From: Glaciecola sp965658765
GTDB taxonomy: Bacteria > Pseudomonadota > Gammaproteobacteria > Enterobacterales > Alteromonadaceae
Assembly: GCA_965658765.1 (NCBI GenBank)
Contig: CBFHTO010000001.1
Span: 62,001-126,000, forward strand
Length of the DNA stretch: 64,000 bases
Direction of reading: 5' to 3'
Below the pieces are notes generated by a model. It searched no databases. It worked only from the letters and a program-made list of their open reading frames with translations, and was not told the DNA's origin. Position numbers and translations under genes: made by a program. This document shows, piece by piece, positions 53,122-62,290 of the stretch (position 1 is its first letter; each line of letters starts with the position of its first letter).

Positions 53122-54041
53122 TCAGATTGCTTTTTATTTTAGTAATTTTTTTCGTAATAGCCTCATGTAGCTCAACATCCACAGCGCCAAATTACGCAGA
53201 AGATCAACGCGTCGAATTAGCTCAGCGTTTAGAAGCTGAGGGTTTGCTAGCCGATGCTTTGTTTCAATGGAGAGTGCTCAGAGCCCTTTACAGCAATAAT
53301 AATCAAATAAACGACGAGATTAACCGCTTAAACTCGCTTATTCAGCAAAGAAAACAAACGTTACTAACATCACTTGAACGAATACCAACTAACCGCAAAG
53401 AAAGTGACGCTAAAAAAAGACAGAAAATTTTACTGAAAATATTAGCGCTAACTCCGGATGATATTAAAGCAAAAGAAGCACTAAGGGATATTACTTGGGA
53501 TAAGGCTTTAGAAGAAGCTTCAGCGAAAAAGCAGAACATCGTGAAGTATCTAGCTGAAAACCAACGCAAAGCGCGCCGCGAAATCGAGATTTCAAACTTG
53601 AATGAGCAAGGACAATCCTTAATTAAAAGCGGTAAATACCAAAGCGTTTTGCAAGTGGCTAAAAAGCTCGAGAAACTGAGTCCTAAGCATGCCCAACTCA
53701 AAACCCTTCGCTCAAAGGCTTATTTAGGAATGGCAAAGTTAGAAGCCAAAAACGGTCCCACTGAAAAGTCAATAAAGTACCTCGAACAAGCGATGACCTA
53801 TATGTCTAAAGAGGAGTCCAAAAAGGTTTCTAAACAAGCGTTAAGTCAGAAAGAAGCCTTAGCTGATGGTCACTTTGAAAAGGGATTACTAGCAATCAAA
53901 CGTAATGTCGATCAGGCAGTTATACACTTCCAGAACGCAGTAGCGATTTATCCTCAGCACGCAAGGGCAAATAAAGAGCTACAAAGAGCAAAGGTTATAC
54001 AAGAAAACCTTCAAAAAATTAAAAATATGCGGATTAATTAG
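53118..54041 (+). CDS. TPR-like lipoprotein
   Basis: A 307-residue lipoprotein with lipobox IASC at Cys17 and a Ser/Thr-rich spacer. The rest is all-helical with TPR-like units (AQRLEAEGLLADALFQWRVL early; EKGLLAIKRNVDQAVIHFQN late) and high Lys/Glu content. TPR lipoproteins serve as scaffolds for envelope machines. The start overlaps the deacetylase stop (ATGA), so the pair is translationally coupled. No specific family recognised. Confidence 0.82.
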   Translation: MIRLLFILVIFFVIASCSSTSTAPNYAEDQRVELAQRLEAEGLLADALFQWRVLRALYSNNNQINDEINRLNSLIQQRKQTLLTSLERIPTNRKESDAKKRQKILLKILALTPDDIKAKEALRDITWDKALEEASAKKQNIVKYLAENQRKARREIEISNLNEQGQSLIKSGKYQSVLQVAKKLEKLSPKHAQLKTLRSKAYLGMAKLEAKNGPTEKSIKYLEQAMTYMSKEESKKVSKQALSQKEALADGHFEKGLLAIKRNVDQAVIHFQNAVAIYPQHARANKELQRAKVIQENLQKIKNMRIN

Positions 54042-54051
54042 GGAATTACCT

Positions 54052-54657
54052 ATGCTTTCTCGAATAACACTAATGACGACACTTAGCATGTACGCATCTG
54101 TGTCTATGGCCACCTTAGGGGTTCAACCTACCTCAAAATACTTACTACAGGTATCCAGCAACTTAGATTGTGAGCAACTAGAAATTAATCTGAGTTCACA
54201 AAACGCTTCAAAAACTCATACCCTTAGGTATACACAAGGCGCTTTTGCAGCAGTGAATTTGCCTAAGGGTTCATACACTTTTTCTTCGTTGAGTTGTACA
54301 TCAAAGCAGTTCGGACAAGAGCAATTTGACGACTTACTCTCAAGTTTAGCTCCCATTTCGATATCAGTTGGCCAAAATTACTATGGTGGGAAATTGATTC
54401 TTAAACAAACATTAGGTATTGAGCAAAACCTTCCGGATGTACTTGAGAACTGCACTAATATTATCAGTAATGCTCGAGGTGAGAGCAGCAACGCATGCAC
54501 TGATGGGGTTGGTGTAAGCACTGATATAGAACCACAACGAGTACTCAGCGTTTACGCGCCAGAACTTGCAGAAGAAAAGGTACAAGTGGTTCGTAATGCA
54601 CTTGATATGAGCAGTAGTGAACTTGTGTATATCCCGCTAGAACCAATTCAAAATTAG
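54052..54657 (+). CDS. Exported protein of unknown function downstream of ppkA
   Basis: A 201-residue protein with a signal peptide (MLSRITLMTTLSMYASVSMA). The mature part has beta-rich segments (YLLQVSSNLDCEQLEINLSS, GAFAAVNLPKGSYTF) and four or more Cys, two near Cys-x7-Cys in the C-terminal half, suggesting disulfides. I do not recognise it. It lies ten bases after the TPR lipoprotein gene and is the last of the ppkA operon, ahead of a large hairpin. Confidence 0.75.
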   Translation: MLSRITLMTTLSMYASVSMATLGVQPTSKYLLQVSSNLDCEQLEINLSSQNASKTHTLRYTQGAFAAVNLPKGSYTFSSLSCTSKQFGQEQFDDLLSSLAPISISVGQNYYGGKLILKQTLGIEQNLPDVLENCTNIISNARGESSNACTDGVGVSTDIEPQRVLSVYAPELAEEKVQVVRNALDMSSSELVYIPLEPIQN

Positions 54658-54700
54658 TTATCTTATGGAAAGCGGAGCGTCGTTGTAAGCTGATTCGCCT

Positions 54701-54738
54701 ACTTCATAAGCAAAAGCTAAGCGTTTAGCTTATGAAGT
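54701..54738. terminator. Large hairpin between convergent genes
   Basis: Perfect 11-base arms ACTTCATAAGC (54701-54711) and GCTTATGAAGT (54728-54738), with an internal 7-base pair AAGCTAA / TTAGCTT that offers an alternative fold. It sits between converging genes, where it may stop transcription from both sides. No long T-tract follows on either strand. Confidence 0.5.
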
Positions 54739-54753
54739 TGACGGTTGTTCCGA

Positions 54754-55962
54754 TCAGTTATCCTTTAACTTATTTAAACGCTCTTGCAACTCTATCGCTT
54801 GCGTTCTATACGCTAATGCATTTGAGTGTGTAGGATCCACGAAAAGTACAACATCCCATTTCTCGATCGCCTCTGATAGCTCCTGCTTTCTGAACGCCGT
54901 TGACGCTTCGCGGTGATATTGCTCCGCAATCTTCGTTTGCAGTTCCGTCATTGAATCTCGAGCTTGAGTATTTGAAATATCTGCCTCATAAGCTTGTTTA
55001 AACGATTTAAATGCGTTCATTTCATCGTCAGCTTCAAGATATAACTGCCCGGCTTGGAAAAATAGCTCTCCGGACTCACTTGGTTGATCATCAACAATCA
55101 CTGACGCATGATTCTGATACGCAAGCACTGCTAGCTCTTTCGCCTCTTTTGATAACTCGCCTAATGTACTTAAACTAGCGAGTGTCTCGACAGAACTTGC
55201 GTAATCCCCATCTGCATTGCTCTCGTAAAGTGTTTGCATCAAACTTTCTGCATCGTCAATTTCTTCTTCCATAACTTCGCTTGCAGTGATTGGCATCGCA
55301 AACTCATCACTCATTTCAATGTCACTGTTTTCAAGCTCACTACTTTGGACCTCTACGTCCTGAACAACGTCAGCAGTATCCTCAGGTTTTGGGCTGCTGG
55401 CCAGCTCTTGTGGTACGGCAGCAATTGGAGCGTCCTCTTTTGCTTTTACAGTACGCGCAAGTTGAGTAAGCGGTATTTTTATTTCAGTGCCAATATTTAC
55501 ACGACTTGGGTTATCAATGTTGTTGTACTTAGATAAAGCATAAAATTCCCATGCGCTTCCGAGATATTTTTTGGCCAAAGTTGAAAGACTTTGACCTGAT
55601 TTCAAGCTAATAGTGAAGAAATCAGAGGGATAAAACTCGTCCGAATCCACGGTTATTTGGCGAATCAAATTTGCTGCACGAGAACTGTTTGGAATTGCCT
55701 TCGAATATGCGTTTAACTCCGCGAGCGCAATTTCAGAGCTTCCATTTTCCAAACTTTTAATGGCCTTAGCCAACCTTTCTCGAGGCGTTAAACCGGCCTC
55801 TGCCTGTATTTCAGGGCTGACTTCTTCAACAACTTCGGCTTTGTAAAAAGGATAGGCTTTTCTCTCGGATTTGGAATCGCCACCGGTAGAAACGCAAGCA
55901 CCAAGTGCAAAGCTGCAAATGACGACAGCTGAAACCTTAGTTAGGGAAAAAATTGATTTCAT
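54754..55962 (-). CDS. LysM and TPR-like lipoprotein
   Basis: A 402-residue lipoprotein, lipobox LGAC at Cys23 followed by VSTGG (similar to the TssJ start). A short helical region precedes a LysM domain at about 115-165 (FFTISLKSGQSLSTLAKKYLGSAWEFYAL ending GTEIKIP, split here). An acidic linker (about 175-245) and TPR-like helices (about 245-400) follow. It should bind peptidoglycan from the membrane face. AGAGG lies six bases before the ATG. It converges on the ppkA operon; whether it serves the T6SS is unknown but its neighbours suggest a common envelope role. Confidence 0.86.
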   Translation of the reverse strand: MKSIFSLTKVSAVVICSFALGACVSTGGDSKSERKAYPFYKAEVVEEVSPEIQAEAGLTPRERLAKAIKSLENGSSEIALAELNAYSKAIPNSSRAANLIRQITVDSDEFYPSDFFTISLKSGQSLSTLAKKYLGSAWEFYALSKYNNIDNPSRVNIGTEIKIPLTQLARTVKAKEDAPIAAVPQELASSPKPEDTADVVQDVEVQSSELENSDIEMSDEFAMPITASEVMEEEIDDAESLMQTLYESNADGDYASSVETLASLSTLGELSKEAKELAVLAYQNHASVIVDDQPSESGELFFQAGQLYLEADDEMNAFKSFKQAYEADISNTQARDSMTELQTKIAEQYHREASTAFRKQELSEAIEKWDVVLFVDPTHSNALAYRTQAIELQERLNKLKDN

Positions 55963-56112
55963 GATAAACCTCTAATAACACTCATACTTGGTGTTTTATA
56001 CATTATACGTCGCGTCTGATTGTACGGGCTTCATCAAAGCGCTATAAACACAGCGAAATACTTAGCATTATATTCCTCTGCACTTTAACTGCATTTGTTG
56101 CGAATATTTATG

Positions 56113-56163
56113 TTCGCTACTTTTATTCACTACTTTTATACACTACTTTTATTCGCTACTTTA
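56113..56163. repeat. 13-bp tandem repeat, about 3.9 copies
   Basis: Units TTCGCTACTTTTA, TTCACTACTTTTA, TACACTACTTTTA and a 12-base TTCGCTACTTTA run head to tail. The CTACTTT core is invariant. It is intergenic, 150 bases upstream of the LysM lipoprotein start (which reads leftward). Confidence 0.8.
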
Positions 56164-56387
56164 GTTTTCGACAGCATTAGTTGTTTGTCGCTAAGCAACG
56201 CGTTGTATCGGCAGCATACCAACTAGCAAAAAAAGTGGTGAAACCACTTCGTATGATCAATGCTTGAGCAACGATATTCAACAAGTAAATTACTATACCT
56301 CTTAACGTCTAGTTTTCAAACAATTAACGTTGATTAAATACTCTCTAAAGTAAGTAAATAGTGCTTTTCACAAGCGCTATTTTAAAA

Positions 56388-56428
56388 AGCCGTTTGAGTA
56401 AAACAGTCTTTGCATTCTGAAAACGGCT
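56388..56428. repeat. Inverted repeat
   Basis: Arms AGCCGTTT (56388-56395) and AAACGGCT (56421-56428) are perfect complements separated by 25 bases, in the non-coding region before the cytochrome gene. Confidence 0.4.
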
Positions 56429-56469
56429 CTAAACACCCACATATATCTGTCACATAAGCGAAACGAATA

Positions 56470-56543
56470 CGATAACGAGGTATGCTTTGTTATACCCATA
56501 GTAATTTAGTATTAATTTAGTTTATCCGCTATACTCGTTATCG
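56470..56543. repeat. Long-loop inverted repeat
   Basis: Arms CGATAACGAG (56470-56479) and CTCGTTATCG (56534-56543) match perfectly, and three more pairs (TAT/ATA) form if one G is bulged. The 47-base loop is AT-rich. The element could be a structured RNA or a bipartite protein site. Confidence 0.5.
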
Positions 56544-56769
56544 AACGATTTGGGCAATATGAGTCTCATTAACTTACTAATACCAAGTGACAAGTCCATG
56601 TTTTTTATTGATTTTCCATAGCGTTTAATTGATTTACCATAAGAAAGTGTAAATCCTTTGGTTCACAAAGCACTGGTGTAAGTGTAGCTCGACTCAACAA
56701 AATGTTGTGTAGAGCTTGTAACTCGTTATAATCACGTCAGTTTATCGCCTCTAAAGTCAGGAGAATGTC

Positions 56770-57177
56770 GTGAAAATGAAATCAATCATTTCTGTACTCG
56801 TTGCTAGTTGTTGTTTCGTTGGCATTAGTTTTGCCCAAGAAACAGAAACAAATGAAGAAATAGCAGAGAGAATAAAACCAGTTGGAAAGATCAATATAGC
56901 TGGAGCAGCGCCTGCAGGTGCCGCAGCAGCTGGTCCTAGAACGGGTAAAGATATATATGCGGGCGCATGTACAGCGTGCCACGCGGGCGGTGTATTAGGC
57001 GCGCCAAAAACACAAGTTGCAGCCGACTGGCAGCCACGACTTGACGAGAAAGGCTTCGATCAAGTGTGGAAAAATGCGGTGAATGGTATTAATGCAATGC
57101 CGGCCATGGGCACATGCGGTGATTGCACAGAAGATGATATCAAAGCAGCTATCGAATACATGATCGAGGGGATTTAA
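56770..57177 (+). CDS. Cytochrome c5-family monohaem cytochrome
   Basis: A 135-residue periplasmic c-type cytochrome. A signal peptide (about 1-22, ending SFAQE) and an Ala/Gly-rich linker precede the haem site CTACH within GKDIYAGACTACHAGGVLGAPK (split: ACTACHAGG). The distal Met is in NAMPAMG, and a second Cys pair CGDC is the cytochrome c5 mark, followed by DDIKAAIEYM. It carries electrons in respiration. The start codon is GTG, six bases after AGGAG. Confidence 0.93.
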   Translation: MKMKSIISVLVASCCFVGISFAQETETNEEIAERIKPVGKINIAGAAPAGAAAAGPRTGKDIYAGACTACHAGGVLGAPKTQVAADWQPRLDEKGFDQVWKNAVNGINAMPAMGTCGDCTEDDIKAAIEYMIEGI

Positions 57178-57223
57178 TCTGCCATTCCTCTATCACCAAT
57201 GATTGGAATGTTGTATAAAAAAT

Positions 57224-59800
57224 ATGCAAAATAACGAAATAATTGGTGAATTGTCAGAGCCTGAGTTGAGGGAGTTAGTCCCTCAGCTACAGAGTCTTAC
57301 AGAAAAGTACAAACGATCAGAAACAATTCAAAAAGCGCTTTATCGCATCAGTGAGCTGTCCAGCTCCTTATCAAATTTAGATAATCTCTACGCTGAAGTT
57401 CACAAAATCGTGGCAGATTTCATGACTGCCGACAACTTTTACGTAGCGTTTTATGACCACAAGCACGAACGAATTACTTTTGCGTATTTTGTTGATGAGC
57501 GGGACGAACAAGTCCTAAAATCTATTCCCTACGAAAAGGTGAAAAATGGCGTCACTGCCCATATCTTGCGATCGGGAGATACCATGGTGATGACCAAAGA
57601 AAATGTTGACGAGATCGTCTCAAAACATCAATTGAACGTGCTTGGCACCGCGCCTGTGGATCTAATTGGCGTTCCTTTGACTCGTGATGAACAAGTCATT
57701 GGTGCGATGGTTGTGCAAAGTTATACCGATAGTGTACGCTACGATAGCGAAGACCTTGAGATACTGTTGTTTATCTCTCAGCAAATCATAACGGCTATTG
57801 ACCGGGTCAAACATCGTGAGCTAACTGAATCATTGATAGAGGAGCGCACGCAACAACTTCTCGAAATAAATACCGCCTTGGAAGATGAAATTCAAGAACG
57901 TATGCGCATGGAGAAGTTACAAAAAGCTCTATTTCAGATCTCAGAGTTGTCTGCAAATGCCGAAAATGACATAGAAGTATTTTATCCCCAGTTACACGAT
58001 ATTTTAAAGACACTGATAAATGCCGAAAACTTCTATATAGCGATTTTAGATAATGATAAGAAAATGCTGTCATTTCCCTATTTTGTTGGTCGAGCAGAAG
58101 ACTCCGTTAATTCGCGAGTGCTTAAAAGGGGTTTAACTGAATATGTCATACGTAATGCAGAAGCGTGTTTAGTTGATTCTAAAAAAATAGAACAGTTAGC
58201 TAAAAATGACGAGGTTGAAGAGTCTATTGCTATAGCAATGATAAAGCGAAGTAACTCATGGTTGGGTGCGCCACTTATTATTGAAAATGACGTCAAGGGG
58301 ATCATTGCTGTACAGACTTATGGAGATAGTGAAGACTACACCGAGCTTGATTTGTACGTGATGAAGTTTGTATCACAGCACATAGCGACCGCGATCCAAA
58401 GAAGAGATGCGGCAAACGCACTTGTTGAATACAATGTTCAACTAAGTGAAAAAGTCAAAGAAAGAACCGCTGAGCTAAATAAAAGTAACGAGTCTTTAAA
58501 AAAACAAATTGAACAAAGGAAAGAAATAGAGCTTAAGCTAATACACGACGCACATCACGACGCCCTCACATCTCTCCCTAATAGAGTGATGTTTAATAAC
58601 CGTTTAGAACTTGCCATCGCCAGCAAAAAAAGACATAAAGATCACAAATATGCTCTTTTGTTTGTCGATCTTGATCGCTTTAAAAATATCAACGATACAC
58701 TTGGTCATCATGCTGGCGACCAGTTTTTAATTGAAGTGGCAGAGCGCATAAATGGTTGCAAACGTAGCCATGACCTCTTAGCTCGCCTTGGCGGCGATGA
58801 ATTTGTAGTCTTGGTCGACAAATTTCAAGACATAGAAGACGTGGAGGCCATTGCCGATAGAATTGTAAATGAGCTTGCACTGCCCTATACGATTGATGAA
58901 AAAGAAGTGTTTTCAGGAGCAAGTGTTGGTATTGCTGAAATAACCGAAGATTACCATCATCCTGATGATGCTCTAAGAGACGCAGATGCTGCAATGTATC
59001 AAGCAAAAAACCTCGGCCGTAATCGCTATATTCTTTTTAATATAAGCATGCGTAATCAGCTGATCGAATCTATAAACTCTGAGCAACTGTTTCGTGAAGC
59101 GTTTAAAAACAACGAATTTGTGTTCTCAATATCTCCGGTTCAGTCACTCACTGACGACTCTGTCTTATATTATGAGTGTGTTATGAATTGGCCAAAGCAT
59201 CCAAAGTATAATAAGCCAGAGGAGTTTTGGGAGCTTGCCAATAAATGCAATTTAAACTACGCCATCAATCAAAATTTACTAGAAGAAGCTATTTCTATAC
59301 TCAAAACCTGGCAAAATGATCCTATCAAATCTTCTAACCGACTAGGGCTTTCGTTAACAACTGAGCATTTGCTCCAGGAAAAAGCCTTTGAACGCTTGGT
59401 CGACCAAATCATAGAAAGTAGCATTGACCCACAAAAGCTCGTCATTGAACTTTCAGAGAGCGCGCTGCATAAGTACACAAAAATCCTGCCTCCTTTACTT
59501 AAACGGCTCCAAGAAATTGGTATAAGCTTGGTATTAGAAAATTTTGCAAGTCAATCGGCTAGTCTCAATCACCTTTTCAAGTTTGACTTTGAATATATAA
59601 AACTCAGCGCTGATTTGGTGAACAGTTTTGGTATGAGCGACAAATATTACTCACTGGTAAAATCCGTTGTACTTATTGCTAACGAGCTCGACATTGGTGT
59701 GATCGCGGAAGGCGTCGACGAAGAGTCAATCGTACATGAGCTTTTAGAAGTGGGATGTCATTATGCGCAAGGCGAAGAAATTACGCGTCAACTCTCATAA
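57224..59800 (+). CDS. GAF-GAF-GGDEF-EAL protein with degenerate EAL domain
   Basis: An 858-residue soluble protein. Two similar GAF domains (about 45-195 and 240-395) are each followed by a coiled coil. GGDEF (about 430-590) is intact, GGDEF at 523-527 with RxxD five residues upstream. The EAL domain (about 605-855) has lost catalysis: EAL is ECV, and the DDFG loop reads ENFA. So it is probably a diguanylate cyclase whose EAL part acts as a sensor or binding domain. The start is uncertain: I use the ATG at 57224; a TTG at 57203 would add seven residues. No strong ribosome site precedes either. Confidence 0.88.
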   Translation: MQNNEIIGELSEPELRELVPQLQSLTEKYKRSETIQKALYRISELSSSLSNLDNLYAEVHKIVADFMTADNFYVAFYDHKHERITFAYFVDERDEQVLKSIPYEKVKNGVTAHILRSGDTMVMTKENVDEIVSKHQLNVLGTAPVDLIGVPLTRDEQVIGAMVVQSYTDSVRYDSEDLEILLFISQQIITAIDRVKHRELTESLIEERTQQLLEINTALEDEIQERMRMEKLQKALFQISELSANAENDIEVFYPQLHDILKTLINAENFYIAILDNDKKMLSFPYFVGRAEDSVNSRVLKRGLTEYVIRNAEACLVDSKKIEQLAKNDEVEESIAIAMIKRSNSWLGAPLIIENDVKGIIAVQTYGDSEDYTELDLYVMKFVSQHIATAIQRRDAANALVEYNVQLSEKVKERTAELNKSNESLKKQIEQRKEIELKLIHDAHHDALTSLPNRVMFNNRLELAIASKKRHKDHKYALLFVDLDRFKNINDTLGHHAGDQFLIEVAERINGCKRSHDLLARLGGDEFVVLVDKFQDIEDVEAIADRIVNELALPYTIDEKEVFSGASVGIAEITEDYHHPDDALRDADAAMYQAKNLGRNRYILFNISMRNQLIESINSEQLFREAFKNNEFVFSISPVQSLTDDSVLYYECVMNWPKHPKYNKPEEFWELANKCNLNYAINQNLLEEAISILKTWQNDPIKSSNRLGLSLTTEHLLQEKAFERLVDQIIESSIDPQKLVIELSESALHKYTKILPPLLKRLQEIGISLVLENFASQSASLNHLFKFDFEYIKLSADLVNSFGMSDKYYSLVKSVVLIANELDIGVIAEGVDEESIVHELLEVGCHYAQGEEITRQLS

Positions 59801-59849
59801 ACAAACTGACTTAATCAGACGCTATGTGAAGAAATCTCTTAGCCGTATC

Positions 59850-61862
59850 TCAATCACCTAAAATACTTTTTAATCCAGCAATGCCCTTTTTAGCTTTGCT
59901 TTGGCGTTCTTCCTTTGAATCTGGCTTTTTCTGCCATTCCCATTCTAGATCATCACTGGGAAGTTCATACAAAAATCGTGATGGGGTGGGTTCAATCAGT
60001 TCCCCTTGATGTCTTCGCTCCCTGGCAATCGTGAAGTATAATTTTTGTTGGGCTCGCGTGATCCCAACGTATGCAAGTCGTCGCTCCTCTTCGATATTGT
60101 CTTCGTCTATACTGCTTTGATGCGGGAGAAGGCCCTCTTCCACTCCTACCATAAAAACAATCGGGAACTCTAATCCTTTTGAAGCATGCAAGGTCATTAA
60201 CTGCACTTGATCTGCTTCTGAATCTTGTTCCGCATTTTCCATCATATCGCGCAAAGTAAGACGCTGAATAACCTCTGGTAAACTCAAGGGAGGATTTAAG
60301 TCATCACCCTTGACCAAATCTTTAACCCAAGAGAATAAAGTAGCAACATTGTTCATTGCCATTTCTGCCGCCTTTGGCGAAGCTGAATCAGCATATAAGT
60401 ATTCCTCGTACTGCAAACTTTTAATAAAGTCACGTAGTACGATTTGCACATCACCGCGCGAAACATTATCACTGGTCATTACAACCAGTTTTGTAAACTG
60501 CTCTACAGACTGGGCTGCTTTTTCACCTAATACACTGCGTATTTGCGGGTGACACATTGATTCGAAAAGGCCAAACCCATTAACATTTGCAAACTCACCA
60601 ATTTTAGCTAGAGTCGCCCGCCCAATACCTCTAGCCGGAGTATTAATAATCCTTAACAAAGCATTATCGTCGTCCTGATTTGTCAAAACTCTTAAGTAAG
60701 CCATAATATCTTTGACTTCAGCACGACCAAAAAACGACATACCACCGCTGATTTTGTATGGAATACGGTTTTTCATAAGTAGTTTTTCAAAGTTACGTGA
60801 TTGATGGTTTCCACGGTACAAAATAGCGTAATCACGATATTTTGTGTCATTCATAAAGCGATGTGCCATTAGTTCAGCAATCACTTTTTCAGCCTCATTG
60901 TCTTCATTTTTCGCAGCTAATACGCTTAGTTTGTCGCCTTGACCTAATTGCGAAAATAAACGCTTTTCAAATAAGTGAGCGTTGTTTTGGATGAGAATAT
61001 TAGCGCTATGCAAAATACGCTGACATGAGCGGTAGTTCTGCTCGAGTTTTATCAGTCTTAAATTGGGATAATGCTCTTTTAACAAACTTAAGTTTTTGGG
61101 TTGAGCACCGCGCCAAGAATATATTGATTGGTCATCGTCTCCCACCACAGTAAACCTAGCGCGCTCACCGACCAACAAGCGAACTAGTTGATATTGACTT
61201 GTATTGGTGTCTTGATATTCGTCGACTAGCAAATAGCGAATACCAAGCTGCCATTTCTGACGTGCGGCTTCGTCGGTTTTGAGTAATAAAGTAGGCAAAA
61301 GTATCAAATCATCAAAGTCGAGTGCATTGTATGCTTGCATATGTCTTTGGTACTCTTCATAAAATGCAGCATGTTGCGCGAGTGGGCCTTTCTCACTCAT
61401 ACGTTTCGCTTGCGCGGGGAGGACTAGTTCGTTTTTCCAATTCGAAATACTCCACTGAAGCGATCTCAACTCGTCTTTATCACCGCCGTATAAGGCCTCA
61501 GTGAGGTCTTTTAATAAACCATAACTATCTTTGTCGTCAAATAGCGAAAAGCCTGCTTTGTAGCCGCATTGGATTACATGCTTCTTTATAATGTTTAAAC
61601 CAAGCGTGTGAAATGTTGAGACCTTGAGACCTCTGGATGCTTTTTTCCCGAGTGTTTGAGATACACGTTCTTTCATTTCCCGAGCAGCTTTGTTGGTGAA
61701 AGTAACGGCAGCTATTTGATGTGGTTTGTATTTACACTCATTTACCAAAAAAGCGATTTTGTTAGTGATAACACGAGTTTTTCCACTACCTGCGCCCGCC
61801 AGCACTAAGCATGGCCCACTGATATATTCTACTGCTGCTTGCTGTGCTGGATTTAGTTGCAT
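59850..61862 (-). CDS. rep: ATP-dependent DNA helicase Rep
   Basis: A 670-residue superfamily 1 helicase, very close to E. coli Rep in length (673) and in sequence over all motifs: LNPAQQAAVEYISGPCLVLAG (split), Walker A GAGSGKT, TFTNKAAREMKER, LVDEYQDTN, VGDDDQSIYSWRGA, KLEQNYRS, YRGNHQSR, LMTLHASKGLEFP and EERRLAYVGITRAQ. Rep clears protein roadblocks ahead of the replication fork. It converges on the GAF-GGDEF gene and is divergent from ubiK. Confidence 0.96.
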   Translation of the reverse strand: MQLNPAQQAAVEYISGPCLVLAGAGSGKTRVITNKIAFLVNECKYKPHQIAAVTFTNKAAREMKERVSQTLGKKASRGLKVSTFHTLGLNIIKKHVIQCGYKAGFSLFDDKDSYGLLKDLTEALYGGDKDELRSLQWSISNWKNELVLPAQAKRMSEKGPLAQHAAFYEEYQRHMQAYNALDFDDLILLPTLLLKTDEAARQKWQLGIRYLLVDEYQDTNTSQYQLVRLLVGERARFTVVGDDDQSIYSWRGAQPKNLSLLKEHYPNLRLIKLEQNYRSCQRILHSANILIQNNAHLFEKRLFSQLGQGDKLSVLAAKNEDNEAEKVIAELMAHRFMNDTKYRDYAILYRGNHQSRNFEKLLMKNRIPYKISGGMSFFGRAEVKDIMAYLRVLTNQDDDNALLRIINTPARGIGRATLAKIGEFANVNGFGLFESMCHPQIRSVLGEKAAQSVEQFTKLVVMTSDNVSRGDVQIVLRDFIKSLQYEEYLYADSASPKAAEMAMNNVATLFSWVKDLVKGDDLNPPLSLPEVIQRLTLRDMMENAEQDSEADQVQLMTLHASKGLEFPIVFMVGVEEGLLPHQSSIDEDNIEEERRLAYVGITRAQQKLYFTIARERRHQGELIEPTPSRFLYELPSDDLEWEWQKKPDSKEERQSKAKKGIAGLKSILGD

Positions 61863-62014
61863 GGAATAAAATCTGACTCATTGAAAAGGCGTATTATATC
61901 AAAACAAGTTAAATATAGACTGTTTTCTTTGACGGTTACCGCTACAATAATATCCAGTGTTTAAAAGCTTGCGTTAGAATCTATCGCCTGCATTACCCGC
62001 AAAAGGATAAGACT

Positions 62015-62269
62015 ATGATTGATCCTAAAAAATTAGAAGAGATTGCCAAAAATATTTCAGAATCGATTCCCCCAGGCGCAAAACGTTTCGCCGATGAAGC
62101 TGAAGGCAAGATTAAACAGGTTCTTCAAGCGCAACTTAGCCGTTTAGATTTTGTTAGCAGAGAGGAGTTTGATGTACAAAGCCAAGTACTCATTCGCACT
62201 CGCGAGAAGCTCGAAGCATTAGAAGCGCGCGTCACCGCGTTAGAGGAAGAGCAAAAAAACGAAGACTAG
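62015..62269 (+). CDS. ubiK: Ubiquinone biosynthesis accessory factor UbiK
   Basis: An 84-residue protein of the BMFP/YqiC family. It has the amphipathic N-terminus MIDPKKLEEIAKNISESIP and the C-terminal coiled coil VLIRTREKLEALEARVTALE used for trimerisation. In E. coli UbiK helps the aerobic ubiquinone complex. Its closeness to ubiC-ubiA fits that role. AAGGA precedes the ATG. Confidence 0.93.
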   Translation: MIDPKKLEEIAKNISESIPPGAKRFADEAEGKIKQVLQAQLSRLDFVSREEFDVQSQVLIRTREKLEALEARVTALEEEQKNED

Positions 62270-62290
62270 GTTATTAGGCGCCCTAGCGAT

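Larger units (their letters stand above)
55963..56769. other. Non-coding region of 807 bp with tandem and inverted repeats
   Basis: The largest gene-free stretch in the window. It holds a 13-bp tandem repeat (56113-56163) and two inverted repeats (56388-56428 and 56470-56543). I see no ORF of convincing quality, no tRNA and no IS end. A small RNA or long leader of the cytochrome gene is possible. Confidence 0.6.
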
